A program made the translations under genes and the position numbers. 64,000 bases of DNA, taken from Pedobacter sp. HDW13. GTDB lineage: Bacteria; Bacteroidota; Bacteroidia; Sphingobacteriales; Sphingobacteriaceae. The notes under the pieces are model-generated. The model was not told where the DNA came from, searched no databases, and saw only the letters and a program-made list of their open reading frames with translations. Shown here one piece after another: positions 1 through 8,905 of this stretch. The stretch is from the NCBI RefSeq assembly GCF_011303555.1, contig NZ_CP049868.1, forward strand, positions 5,828,001 through 5,892,000, written 5' to 3'. Within the stretch, counting starts at the first letter, position 1; every line of letters starts with the position of its first letter.

Positions 1-64
1 TTTGTGCATGAGCTGCATAGTAAATACAGGCTAGCACCAACAATAGCAATAGGTTCTTTTTCAT
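1..64 (-). CDS. Secreted protein, 5' end only
   Basis: The minus strand from the ATG at 64 to the window edge encodes MKKNLLLLLVLACIYYAAHA followed by Q, a typical signal peptide: two lysines, a leucine-rich core, and a likely cleavage before or near the glutamine, as is common in Bacteroidota. Only 21 residues are visible, so no function can be given. It is divergent from the gene at 378, and the roughly 310 bp between them must hold both promoters; I see no clear TAnnTTTG box for this gene. Confidence 0.6.
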   Translation of the reverse strand, partial: MKKNLLLLLVLACIYYAAHAQ

Positions 65-377
65 TCAAGATTTGGTTAGTTATTAAATAGTTTGTTGGTT
101 CTCTTCACTGATGATAACACCAGCTAACTGTAAATTTAGGGGCATATTTAGCTAAAAACACGCTCAACAGCTGACCAAAGCTGAGCCATTATTTAGTACA
201 ACATAAAACACTAACTAACAGCACCTTAAATACAAAAAAGAACTTAAATGGATAAGCCGATAAAACGAAAAAATAGTTGATCTGAGCCTTACCGTTTATT
301 TCATCGATTTTAAATTGTGAATCGCAACCCGAAACCATGCGCTTTTATTTTGATATGGTGGCTTTTTCTGTATTTTT
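65..377. other. Divergent intergenic region, nothing firm
   Basis: This stretch of about 310 bp separates the secreted-protein start (minus strand) from the PKD-like membrane protein gene (plus strand). It is AT-rich, with A-tracts near 230-245 and 265-275. I see no RNA gene, no strong hairpin and no repeat. It presumably holds two promoters. Confidence 0.4.
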
Positions 378-1751
378 ATGGCACATCCGATAACCGATCA
401 ACTAACCAAACATATTATCATTACCCGTCCCCAAGTGATACAACAAAGCATGAACGAAGAATCCCTACAGGCTGAAAACATCTTATTCTTCCGCAACCTG
501 GATAGCTGCTGTCAAAAAATAGCAGAACAGACCGGTAACCAGGATATAGCTTCGTGGAAAAACAGCGATTATGTTAAGCTCAGTGGTTTACTTTATCGGA
601 AAACAAAAGTGCATTTGGGCGAGAATACCCTGAAACGGATATTTGGTAAAGTCAAAACCTCTAACCGCTACTACCCGCAGAAAGCCACTCGTGATGCGTT
701 GGCACAGTTTATTGATTTTCGCGACTGGCAGGAATTTGAGCGTATTAACTCACTTACTATTGAAAAACCTCCCCTACCAAAGCCGACACAGTCAAAAGAG
801 CCTGTAAAACCATCGAAAAGGGCTAAGCACACGCTTAAAGTTATTTTATTTGCTATAACAGTATTGGTAGGGATTAGTTTATGGATTTACATTAAAAGTC
901 TGATTAGCGATCAGGACATTAAACTTCTGTGCCTAAACCCCAACGGGATAAGTCCACACTCTGCACTTTTTAAACTAAACGTTAAAAACAATGCGAAGAT
1001 TAACCGCGCTGAATACCTTATCGATTTTGCAGATGGCAGTACCATGAAGAAAAGTTTTTCGGCAAATCTGGTTAACCATTACTATGAGGCTCCCGGAAGG
1101 TATTTCCCTGTACTGTTCCATCACAAAAAGCCAATAGATACAGGATGGGTTTACCTTCAAAGCAAAGGTTGGGATTTGATTGCTATGGTAGAACATGATA
1201 CCACCAGGGTATACCCAGTGAGTTCTGCCGCGCTCCAAAACGGAAAAAGAATATCTGCATCCACTTCTGCGCTTATCAAATCAGGCGTTGATACTACCAA
1301 AACCTTTTTTGTTTCATTTGCCAACGTTAAACCGACTACCATAAGTGCCGACAACTTTGAGTTAAATGTTTTCATCCAAACCTCGCCCTCTCGCCCCGGA
1401 GTACGCTGTTCGCAAACAGATTTAATTGTATATGGAGAAAAAGACTTTCATGCGGTTAACCTCATTAAGCCAGAATGTGTAGTATGGAGCAATTTGAAAT
1501 TTTCTGAGAACCAGCTTGATGGTACAAAAGATGACCTGAGACCACAGGGCCAGGACCTTCGCAATGGCAAACACATTAAGCTAAGGATTGAAAACCAGCA
1601 CGCCAGGCTTTTTGTAGATAACAGGGAAATCATTAATAGCAGATATAAAATCCCTATTGGTAAGCTCATGGGAGTAAAAATAAGATTTGCAGGTGTAGGT
1701 AGCTTTGAAAATTTTGAGGCCTATGACCTAAAAACAAAAGAAAAGTTTTAA
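378..1751 (+). CDS. Membrane-anchored protein of unknown function, PKD-like domain
   Basis: This is a single-pass membrane protein of 457 residues. Residues 1-150 are basic and presumably cytoplasmic; the stretch around 60-120 (SGLLYRKTKVHLGENTLKRI) resembles a small helical domain often seen at the N-terminus of Bacteroidota membrane proteins. A Pro/Lys-rich linker precedes one transmembrane helix at about 153-172. The outer part has a PKD-like stretch (DFADGS, then HYYEAPGRY, about 210-245) and a C-terminal region that looks like a LamG/concanavalin fold, with alternating strands (HIKLRIENQHARLFVDNREI). An internal ATG at 450 (MNEESLQ) is an equally plausible start. It could be a signal-transducing or adhesion protein; no function is claimed. 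Confidence 0.75.
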   Translation: MAHPITDQLTKHIIITRPQVIQQSMNEESLQAENILFFRNLDSCCQKIAEQTGNQDIASWKNSDYVKLSGLLYRKTKVHLGENTLKRIFGKVKTSNRYYPQKATRDALAQFIDFRDWQEFERINSLTIEKPPLPKPTQSKEPVKPSKRAKHTLKVILFAITVLVGISLWIYIKSLISDQDIKLLCLNPNGISPHSALFKLNVKNNAKINRAEYLIDFADGSTMKKSFSANLVNHYYEAPGRYFPVLFHHKKPIDTGWVYLQSKGWDLIAMVEHDTTRVYPVSSAALQNGKRISASTSALIKSGVDTTKTFFVSFANVKPTTISADNFELNVFIQTSPSRPGVRCSQTDLIVYGEKDFHAVNLIKPECVVWSNLKFSENQLDGTKDDLRPQGQDLRNGKHIKLRIENQHARLFVDNREIINSRYKIPIGKLMGVKIRFAGVGSFENFEAYDLKTKEKF

Positions 1752-1843
1752 CTGCTATTAATTAGCATTCCAATAGCAATCGATCAAACAAGTGAAACAG
1801 GCAATCTTCAAATTATTTTCTTGTTGAGCAAGCGCTTAAAAAC

Positions 1844-1885
1844 AAAAACGGGGACTTTCTTCTTTCGATTAAGTTCCCCGTTTTT
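1844..1885. terminator. Bidirectional intrinsic terminator
   Basis: AAAAACGGGGA (1844-1854) pairs with TTCCCCGTTTTT (1874-1885) around a 19-nt loop. Read on the minus strand, the stem is followed by a T-tract, a G and five more Ts, which is a strong terminator. On the plus strand it lies about 90 bp past the gene ending at 1751. The better T-tract on the minus strand implies that something is transcribed leftward into it, although no conventional gene lies there. Confidence 0.75.
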
Positions 1886-2215
1886 AACTTTAAAAACAAC
1901 CATAGCTGTATTTTAAAGCATCTAATTCTTGTTACTTTGATTTTTCCGTTATCGTTAGGTCTTGCAACTTTTACGATTCGTGAAAATTTATTTCCAACTC
2001 TTCTGTCCGTAAACTTCTTAGCTTTCAATAATCTCTGTTAGGCCTGTGCAGTTTTCTTATCGGCCAATCTCTCGATGGTGATATATATTCTTAATCGGTT
2101 TAACCCTTTCTGAAACTAACCGTTATCCTTGTAAACTATCCGAAATCTGTCACCTCTCGGTTCTTTATTTCTTTTGGATTGTTTTATCAGAATTCAAAGT
2201 ACTTCGTATTTGATA
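1846..2215 (-). ncRNA. Candidate small RNA, about 370 nt
   Basis: There is no convincing protein gene between 1752 and 2512. The minus strand, however, has a promoter-like pair (TTG at 2250-2248, 20 nt, TAAATTAG at 2227-2220) and, about 370 nt downstream, a strong intrinsic terminator. The strand between is purine-rich. It has one frame with only two stops over about 120 codons, rich in Lys and Arg, with TTG as its best start, so it is a doubtful gene. I see no tmRNA, 6S or SRP hallmarks. An unannotated small RNA or a decayed gene both fit. The limits are predicted from promoter and terminator only. Confidence 0.35.
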
Positions 2216-2219
2216 TGAT

Positions 2220-2250
2220 CTAATTTAGGTGTAAAACCATTATCTGTCAA
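2220..2250 (-). promoter_or_regulatory. Putative promoter of the candidate RNA
   Basis: The minus strand reads TTGACA (2250-2245) and TAAATTAG (2227-2220), with 20 nt between the TTG and the second box. This fits the Bacteroidota -33/-7 layout (TTTG, 19-20 nt, TAnnTTTG) with one mismatch at -7. A 9-bp inverted repeat (AAAACCATT 2233-2241, AATGGTTTT 2259-2267) overlaps it and could be an operator. Confidence 0.35.
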
Positions 2251-2500
2251 GAAAAAACAATGGTTTTTATAAACAAAGTTTTCAACCTAAATCAACTGGT
2301 TATCAACAATTTAAAAACAACAAAACCTTGTTTTTAACCATAAAAACGCATTTATTTTCAGTTTATTAACATTGGCTCCATTTTTACTCATACACAAAAC
2401 ATAGCCAACTGGCAATCAGAACCTTACTGTTTTTCGGCGTAAAATGCTAAAAAAACAAAAAACTTAATTTCAATCTCAACAAAAAGAATTGCTATTATGT

Positions 2501-2508
2501 TATTTTTG
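2501..2508 (+). promoter_or_regulatory. -7 box of the FUSC gene
   Basis: TATTTTTG is a perfect TAnnTTTG match ending 4 nt before the ATG at 2513. If it is used, the transcript starts at or within a base or two of the start codon, so the mRNA would be leaderless. No good -33 TTTG is visible at the expected distance. The box also argues against the upstream TTG at 2489 as the start, because it would lie inside that reading frame. Confidence 0.45.
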
Positions 2509-2512
2509 TAAT

Positions 2513-4672
2513 ATGCAGATCAGGCAACCCATTAGAAACATACAAGACTTTTTATTGAGTACGTATTTTGCCGACGGTCTGCGCATTACCATCGGTGTAC
2601 TGCTACCCTCTTTGATATTTGCTCAGTTTGGCATGCTTAAATATGGCATGACTTTATCGCTCGGTGCTTTATGTGTGAGCGTAGTGGATAGTCCGGGGCC
2701 AATGGTGCACCGGAGAAATGCCATGTTTATTACCACGGCACTCATTTTCACCTTTTCAATTATTACCGGTCTTACCAACAAGAACCATTATTTTATTGGC
2801 TTTTTACTGGCTGTATCGAGTTTTATATTTTCGATGTTTTACATCTATGGCCTCAGGGCAGCCTCGGTTGGTACTGCAGTGTTGCTAATTATGGTGCTCA
2901 GTATCGACGATATCAGGCCCTGGCAGGAAGTATTGCTTCACTCAGCACTGGTTCTAGCAGGTAGCTTATGGTATACCGGTTTAAGCTATTTTGTTTACCG
3001 CCTGCGCCCCTTCCGGCTGGTGCAACAATCGTTAAGCGATTCGATTTTAGAAGTAGCCGAATTTTTAAGGGAAAAAGCCAAATTTTATCACCAGAACAAC
3101 AATTACGAAAAAACCTACGCCGATCTGCTACAACTCCAGGTATCGGTGCATGAAAAACAGGATGCGGTTAGGGAATTGCTTTTCAGAACGCGCGAGATTG
3201 TACGCGATTCGACACCTGAAGGTCGTTTCCTGTTATTGGTTTTTGTTGATATGGTTGATCTTTTTGAGCAGGTTATGTCTACTTATTACAACTATCAGCA
3301 GCTGCACGATCAGTTTGATAAGGCAGGTATCCTGTCTGATTACGAAATGGCCATTAAACGTATTTCTTATGCTTTAGATGATATTGCTTTTGCACTGAAA
3401 AGCGGTGGTACACCAGTTGTTTCCAAACGGCTGCTCATTGAAATAGAACGTTTAAAAATTAAAATCAATAACCTCGAAAAAAATAACCAAAACCAGGAAT
3501 ACAATACGCTGGGGATTATTGCGCTGAAAAACATTGAGGTGAACATCGAGAATATCCTTTCGCGTGTTAAAACCATTTTCAGCTATTTTAAAATCAGGAA
3601 TAGCAAGGATATTCGCCAGGCAGAGGTAGATACGGAAAAGTTTATTACGCGCCAGAAGTTCGATTTTAAACTGTTTACCGAAAACTTAACCTACAGTTCT
3701 TCCACTTTCAGGCATTCGCTACGTGTTACTGTAGTAATGTTACTTGGCTTTGTTGTATCGCTGGTCTTAGATTTTTCGCACAGTTACTGGATTTTACTCA
3801 CCATCCTCGTAATTTCCAAACCTGGCTTTAGTTTAACCAAAGAACGCAATTACCAACGTTTAATCGGTACAACCGTGGGGGCGTTTGTGGGAATGGGTGT
3901 GCTTACCTATATCCACGACAGAAATACCTTATTTGTAATTTTGCTGATTTGTATGATTGGCTGTTACAGTTTTCAGCGTAAGAATTATGTAGTAAGCGTA
4001 CTTTTTATGACACCCTATATCCTCATTCTCTTCGATTTTTTAGGGATGGGATCTATTGCGTTGGCCAGAGAAAGGATTTACGATACTTTTATCGGCTCGG
4101 GCATTGCACTACTGGCCAGTTATTCTCTCTTCCCCACCTGGGAGTACGAAAACCTGAAAGAGGCCATGATCGATATTTTAAAAGCCAACAAGGATTATTA
4201 CGACCAAGTTATTAAATTGTACTTTGAAAAGAGCTATAACCGTACAGAATATAAACTGGCACGTAAAGAAGTATATGTAAGTACGGCCAATCTGGCTTCC
4301 CTGTTCCAGCGAATGTTTTCTGAGCCTAAAAGTAAACAGCTATTTATTAAAGAAGTACACCAGTTTACCTCTTTAAGTCACCTGCTGTCATCATATGTAG
4401 CTACACTTTCGCTTTATAACAAGGAACATGAGTTTGTTTTCGAAAGTTTTGATCACTTAAAACCGATTGCGAACAATACCAATTACCTGTTAGATGCAGC
4501 CCTCAACAACCTTTTGCAGGGAGCTGGCACCTTAGATAATGTACCTTTAATTAGATTGAACGATAATGGTTTAAGTGCTAAAAAAGGCGAAGACCTTGTG
4601 CCAGAGCAGTTCGATTTGATTCAGAAAGTAGCTTATGACATTTATAAACTCTCGGTTAAAATAAAACTGTAA
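2513..4672 (+). CDS. FUSC family membrane protein (YccS/YhfK-like)
   Basis: This protein of about 719 residues has the two-block FUSC layout: an N-terminal cluster of hydrophobic helices (roughly residues 20-160), a long charged coiled region (about 170-390), a second helix cluster (about 400-540), and a cytoplasmic C-terminal domain. This is the topology of the YccS/YhfK and aromatic-acid-exporter-like families, thought to move small organic acids across the inner membrane; the substrate is unknown. The first ATG is at 2513 (MQIRQPIRN); an upstream TTG at 2489 stays in frame, but the -7 box between them favours 2513. It is transcribed alone and is convergent with the gene at 4677. Confidence 0.85.
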   Translation: MQIRQPIRNIQDFLLSTYFADGLRITIGVLLPSLIFAQFGMLKYGMTLSLGALCVSVVDSPGPMVHRRNAMFITTALIFTFSIITGLTNKNHYFIGFLLAVSSFIFSMFYIYGLRAASVGTAVLLIMVLSIDDIRPWQEVLLHSALVLAGSLWYTGLSYFVYRLRPFRLVQQSLSDSILEVAEFLREKAKFYHQNNNYEKTYADLLQLQVSVHEKQDAVRELLFRTREIVRDSTPEGRFLLLVFVDMVDLFEQVMSTYYNYQQLHDQFDKAGILSDYEMAIKRISYALDDIAFALKSGGTPVVSKRLLIEIERLKIKINNLEKNNQNQEYNTLGIIALKNIEVNIENILSRVKTIFSYFKIRNSKDIRQAEVDTEKFITRQKFDFKLFTENLTYSSSTFRHSLRVTVVMLLGFVVSLVLDFSHSYWILLTILVISKPGFSLTKERNYQRLIGTTVGAFVGMGVLTYIHDRNTLFVILLICMIGCYSFQRKNYVVSVLFMTPYILILFDFLGMGSIALARERIYDTFIGSGIALLASYSLFPTWEYENLKEAMIDILKANKDYYDQVIKLYFEKSYNRTEYKLARKEVYVSTANLASLFQRMFSEPKSKQLFIKEVHQFTSLSHLLSSYVATLSLYNKEHEFVFESFDHLKPIANNTNYLLDAALNNLLQGAGTLDNVPLIRLNDNGLSAKKGEDLVPEQFDLIQKVAYDIYKLSVKIKL

Positions 4673-4676
4673 CCTT

Positions 4677-5093
4677 TTATTTAATCAGACAGGCATTAAA
4701 GGGTAAAGTGTACGATTCTCCGTTATCGAGTTTAAAAGTAATCTGCCCATCACAGCCAAGCTGCTTCTCTGCAATATCTTTGGCATTAAAAACGACTGAA
4801 TAAGAACGTTGTTCTGTATTGTCTGATTGAATTGAATCAGTTCGAACTTTGAATTTCAGTTTTACCTCAATACTACCTGCAGTAACAGATATTTTTTCAA
4901 TCTTATTGAATTTAGATTTGGTAGTAAAATCGAGTAACAAGGCTCTGGGTGCATTAGTCGTATCGCTAAAAAGGCTAAAAGCATAGTAAGTTTTACCCTC
5001 GCGGAAATACTGGTAATCGAGTTGCTTTTTCTGGCAATAAGCGGTGTTGGCCAACGCAAAGCAAAACAGGAAACAGATAAAGGTTTTCATCAT
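4677..5093 (-). CDS. Small secreted protein of unknown function
   Basis: This protein of 138 residues starts MMKTFICFLFCFALANTAYC and then Q, a clear signal peptide. The mature part is beta-rich, with alternating charged and hydrophobic residues (KISVTAGSIEVKLKFKV) and three cysteines besides the one in the signal peptide. The frame is open further upstream into the porP gene, but the double ATG at 5093/5090, 1 bp after the porP stop codon, gives a proper signal peptide and is the better start. It is the last gene of a three-gene minus-strand unit with the PorP and CHU_C genes and may be an accessory surface component. No family recognised. Confidence 0.7.
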   Translation of the reverse strand: MMKTFICFLFCFALANTAYCQKKQLDYQYFREGKTYYAFSLFSDTTNAPRALLLDFTTKSKFNKIEKISVTAGSIEVKLKFKVRTDSIQSDNTEQRSYSVVFNAKDIAEKQLGCDGQITFKLDNGESYTLPFNACLIK

Positions 5094-5094
5094 A

Positions 5095-6093
5095 TTAAAA
5101 TCTGGGGCAAGGCACTTTAAACCCTTTAAAGTTATTGTGCCGGTATATAAAAGAGAGTTCGTAAGTGCGTGGCGTGGCATTTAATAATTTACTGCCATAT
5201 ACCGTATAATTTATGCCTGCACTAATATTGCCAACAGCCGCCCCAACATAGGGGAAAAACGATGCTTCGTTAAATTTATACCAAAGTCCTAAATTTAGTT
5301 TTACTTTGGTTTCTTCGCCGGGTTTTAAACCTAAAACAGTACCTAATATGGCATCTTTGTTTTTATTCTGCGCATTGTAAACCCCGGTAACATTTAGATC
5401 TGCAAAATCATTTAACAGGTAAACCATACCCAGGTTAACGGTTCGGCGGGCAGCTACAAATTCGCGACTGCTATTTAAAAGCGCATCTTTAGGACGGGTT
5501 AAATGGTATTGCGCATAACCACCGGCAATGCTCAGCCTATCGAAATTTGCGGCAAAATTAACCCCGATGTTTACGTCGAAATAAGCCGTTTTATCGTTTT
5601 TTAAATCGAGGTAATTGGGCATCGAAGTATCAAAACCACCACCGTTATACTGCGAAGCAAAGGTGAGTTTATTGTAATCGAGGTATTTGGCTACGTAGGC
5701 AATTTGTGGAGCCAATCCGAATTTAAAGCGGTGTTCTTCATCAAAATACTGGTAGTAAGAAACACTGGCACTGAGATATTGCGATTTTAAGGCTTTATTT
5801 AGTGATTCATCAAACAAGCCACTTAAGCCTATGCTAAAGTAGTTATTGGTAAAATTTTCGTCCTCAACCAGTTTAATATCACCCGAAACGCTATAGGTAT
5901 TATAAGGATCGCCGAGATTACCCCATTGCTGCCTTGTATTAACTGCAATACGGTACTCGCCATCAAAGAAACCCGTAAAGGCCGGATTTAACGAGAGTGG
6001 TGCAGCAAAATACTGCGAAAATTTGGGGTCTTGTGCCGAACAACATACAGCAGCCAGGCACAAAAAGAATAGTATCAGCGCTTTGTACATCAT
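5095..6093 (-). CDS. PorP/SprF family type IX secretion membrane protein
   Basis: This 332-residue outer-membrane protein has a signal peptide (MMYKALILFFLCLAAVCCSA) and the PorP/SprF opening QDPKFSQYFAAPLSLNPAFTG, which marks the family. The rest is a beta-barrel-like series of amphipathic strands and ends with a short polar tail. PorP/SprF proteins work with the type IX secretion system, helping to export or anchor particular adhesins on the cell surface. The start codon overlaps the stop of the upstream CHU_C gene (ATGA, 6090-6093), so the two are translationally coupled. Such pairs are common in Bacteroidota, where each PorP probably serves its neighbouring large protein; that link is inference here. 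Confidence 0.92.
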   Translation of the reverse strand: MMYKALILFFLCLAAVCCSAQDPKFSQYFAAPLSLNPAFTGFFDGEYRIAVNTRQQWGNLGDPYNTYSVSGDIKLVEDENFTNNYFSIGLSGLFDESLNKALKSQYLSASVSYYQYFDEEHRFKFGLAPQIAYVAKYLDYNKLTFASQYNGGGFDTSMPNYLDLKNDKTAYFDVNIGVNFAANFDRLSIAGGYAQYHLTRPKDALLNSSREFVAARRTVNLGMVYLLNDFADLNVTGVYNAQNKNKDAILGTVLGLKPGEETKVKLNLGLWYKFNEASFFPYVGAAVGNISAGINYTVYGSKLLNATPRTYELSFIYRHNNFKGFKVPCPRF

Positions 6094-8507
6094 AATATCA
6101 GAATAGTTTTTCCTTTTGATTGAATTTTTCCGCCAAACAGATCAATTCCTTCTGCAAACCACGAAAATGTTTCAAGCGGCTGCATTTTGCTCTTAAACTG
6201 ACCATCCCAACCTCCATTAACAAGAGCCTCACTTTCGTAAACCAAAATACCCCATTTGTTGTAAACCCTGAAACTCGTTAGTTTCTTAACGCTTACCAAA
6301 AAAGGATACAAGCGATTATTGGTTTCCTTTTGTGGCGTAAAAGCGGTTGGTACTATAATTTTAGGCTGTGGCAAAACAGTTAAGGTAATTGAGGTGCTGC
6401 TTATACAGCCATTCGTACTTTGTATGGCTACATAATAAACTCCTGCCCTGTTTATTTTTGTAGGGTCCTGTACTGGACGTTTCAGGTCCTGATCTTCAAA
6501 ATAAGTAGCCTTAACAAATGCGCTGCTGCCTTTGGTAATTTCTGGTGCGGTTAAGTCGATAAATTCATTATCAAAAATGGTTTTTGGCTGATTTAAAACA
6601 AGTTTTGGCGGTTCATTGAAGTTGACTACAATTTTAGCGGCGCTAAAACAACCGCTTTCGTTGGTTGCCTTTACATAATAGATACCTGGTTTTACAATCG
6701 CTTTAGGGTAAGCAAGCGGATTTGCAAGGGCTTCATCACTAAAAAAAGTGTAAGTAAAGTGTCCATTGGTTTCGGTGTATAATGCCGGATTGGTTAAATC
6801 TACCTTGTCAGGATAACAGACTATTGCAGGCTGATTTATTGTAAAAACAGGTGGACTCGTTATGTTCACAACTATTTTATCACTTACCACACAACCCGCT
6901 GCACTAACTGCTTTTACATAATAAACTCCGGATTTATCAATGTGCGAAGGATCGCTTAAAGCTTTGCTCAGCGCCTCATCTTCATAAAAACTATATTTGA
7001 ACGTAACGTCGCTGCCGATAAAATTTTTCAAAGTGGTAAGATCTACCAAATCGCCCAGGCAAACGGATTTTAGATTGGTAATTTTGAGCAGGGGCATCTC
7101 TTGAATTGTTACCTCAACCGGAACCAGCTTGCTACAGCCAAATTCGTTTGCAAACTTAATAAAATACCTGCCAGAAGCTTTAATGTGCTGTGGGTCGGTC
7201 AAAATTTGCGTGGCAGCCTCATCAGCATAATAGGCTTTGGTTATGCCGCTCAGTTCGCCCACACATAATTCGTTCTTCGTAATATCCACACTTTCCGAAT
7301 AACAAACCGCAGCGGGGCTATTAACTGTAATATTGGTTACTTTATATACAGCAATATCGATTGGCACTACACTCTCACAGCCTTTGTTATTGGTGGCTTT
7401 AATGTAAAAGGTTTTATCGGCAGTTATTTTAACAATAGCCCCAATTTGCTTAGTCAGGTCTTTATCTTCATAAACCAGATAAGTAAAATCGGCCGAACGG
7501 TTTAAGATGTACTTTTCGCTTAACAAATCGATTTCACTGCCCTGGCAAACGATATCTTTATTTAAAACCTGTAATTCATAATCTACTCCTTTTATTACCG
7601 TACTGATTGTACTCGGACAACCAAAACCGGGATAAGGAACTACATCTAAAACAATCTTCGATCCATCGGCCGGTTTAGGTTTAATGCTGATGGACTGGCC
7701 TGTACCATATTTAACCGATCGATCTGCATTGTACCAGCTATAGCCCTGAAAGCCACTTGGCCCCGAAATATTTAGGGCATCGGAACTTTTGCAATAAGTA
7801 CTTCCTGCTATCGGACCACCGCAAACATTGTTTATATCTACATAAGCATAACCAAAATGGCCACCTCTGGCGCAATCGGTACTGATAAACTCAATCAGCA
7901 ACTCCTTGCCCTGGTAACCCGATAAATTTATGGTAACCGCCGACCAGTCTTTATAAATTACGCCTTCATAATCGGCAGATTTTTTAAAGCCAGGTAAGGA
8001 AGAAGTAGCTACATACTCAAAAGAAGCGCAAGGGATATACTCGTTTTTTTCTACATCCTTTACACGCGCAATAAACCGTGGTTGCTCGTAAGGTTCGTGA
8101 TCGGGGTCTTCTAAAACCACTGCATACTGATACGTTAAAGTAAAATCAGGCCGGTCTGCAGGTACGGTCATCTGATACGAAATACCATCCACCTGGCTTC
8201 CGGTTCCGTTATCACCAATTTTAGCTACAAAATTGCCTCCAGATGGCGGGATAAGATTAAAGCCTCCATAAGGGTCAATAAGGTTTTTCTTACTAATGAT
8301 CGTATGTCTTCCCGTAGCAGGTTTAGCAACTTCGTTTAAAGTAAAGGTGGTTTGGTTGTTTTCAATGCTAACCAGACCGGTAAATATCTTCCAGTTCTGA
8401 AAATTTCCATTTTCAAAGCCAATATTCTCCGGGCAGGATTGCGCATAAGACCTGGTTGGCATAGCAAAGCATGCTATGAGCAACATCAAAAACAATCTAT
8501 TGATCAA
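6090..8507 (-). CDS. Large secreted adhesin-like protein, CHU_C (T9SS type B) C-terminus
   Basis: This 805-residue exported protein has a signal peptide (residues 1-23, ending RSYAQ), a jelly-roll-like N-terminal region to about 230, then at least five Ig-like repeats of 75-80 residues. Each repeat carries YxxEDxxL or YFxDEAL followed by a G(V/I)YYVKA motif and a cysteine (about 325-720). The last 90 residues (IVPTAFTPQ, then FRVYNKWGILVYES, then GWDGQF) are the gliding-motility-associated CHU_C domain, a type IX secretion sorting signal. The only start before residue 8 is TTG at 8507, since an in-frame TAA lies four codons upstream; the ATG at 8486 would shorten the signal peptide and lose its arginine. 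It probably works with the adjacent PorP at the surface. Confidence 0.9.
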   Translation of the reverse strand: MINRLFLMLLIACFAMPTRSYAQSCPENIGFENGNFQNWKIFTGLVSIENNQTTFTLNEVAKPATGRHTIISKKNLIDPYGGFNLIPPSGGNFVAKIGDNGTGSQVDGISYQMTVPADRPDFTLTYQYAVVLEDPDHEPYEQPRFIARVKDVEKNEYIPCASFEYVATSSLPGFKKSADYEGVIYKDWSAVTINLSGYQGKELLIEFISTDCARGGHFGYAYVDINNVCGGPIAGSTYCKSSDALNISGPSGFQGYSWYNADRSVKYGTGQSISIKPKPADGSKIVLDVVPYPGFGCPSTISTVIKGVDYELQVLNKDIVCQGSEIDLLSEKYILNRSADFTYLVYEDKDLTKQIGAIVKITADKTFYIKATNNKGCESVVPIDIAVYKVTNITVNSPAAVCYSESVDITKNELCVGELSGITKAYYADEAATQILTDPQHIKASGRYFIKFANEFGCSKLVPVEVTIQEMPLLKITNLKSVCLGDLVDLTTLKNFIGSDVTFKYSFYEDEALSKALSDPSHIDKSGVYYVKAVSAAGCVVSDKIVVNITSPPVFTINQPAIVCYPDKVDLTNPALYTETNGHFTYTFFSDEALANPLAYPKAIVKPGIYYVKATNESGCFSAAKIVVNFNEPPKLVLNQPKTIFDNEFIDLTAPEITKGSSAFVKATYFEDQDLKRPVQDPTKINRAGVYYVAIQSTNGCISSTSITLTVLPQPKIIVPTAFTPQKETNNRLYPFLVSVKKLTSFRVYNKWGILVYESEALVNGGWDGQFKSKMQPLETFSWFAEGIDLFGGKIQSKGKTILIL

Positions 8508-8905
8508 CGGGATGATTTAAATAGTTATGACATAAAAATATCGTTTTAGTATATGCAGAGATTTTGTGTCAGGATAAAGTCATGCTTTTTTACACGAAAC
8601 CGGATACTAATAAATGAGTAGAGCTAATTCTTACATGTACTCAATCTTAACACTAAAGATCATAACTGTCTGATTTTCAATAATATTAAAAACAAAATTA
8701 TTTACCCTACAATTTTCAGATTCATTTTCGTTTTCATTTTTGATGATAAAAGTGCGGATATAACTCCTGTTTTTTTACATGAAATGATTTTAAAATATTT
8801 CAACTATCGCCAATTATGCCCTTAGCAGTATTTTTAAGCAGTCTAACCATAGCTAAAAACAAAGACAACTGTAATTTGTTAAACTAAATCAATTAAGAAA
8901 ATATT
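8508..8905. other. Divergent intergenic region
   Basis: This stretch of about 400 bp lies between the CHU_C gene and the Ohr gene and has no coding potential worth reporting. Two copies of TTTTTTACAyGAAA (8586-8599 and 8771-8784) lie in the same orientation; their meaning is unknown. A weak -7-like GTAATTTG lies around 8871-8878, before the Ohr gene. Confidence 0.4.

Noticed and set aside
1813..2028. A 71-codon Lys/Arg-rich frame on the minus strand
   Set aside because: It starts with TTG, runs through the terminator hairpin and has in-frame stops just upstream; treated as part of a candidate RNA.
2300..2308. TTATCAACA, one mismatch from a DnaA box, in an AT-rich region
   Set aside because: A single site with no cluster, no AT-rich unwinding element and no dnaA or dnaN nearby, so no origin is claimed.
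8586..8784. Two direct copies of TTTTTTACAyGAAA
   Set aside because: Short and A/T-rich; could be chance. Noted only as part of the intergenic region.
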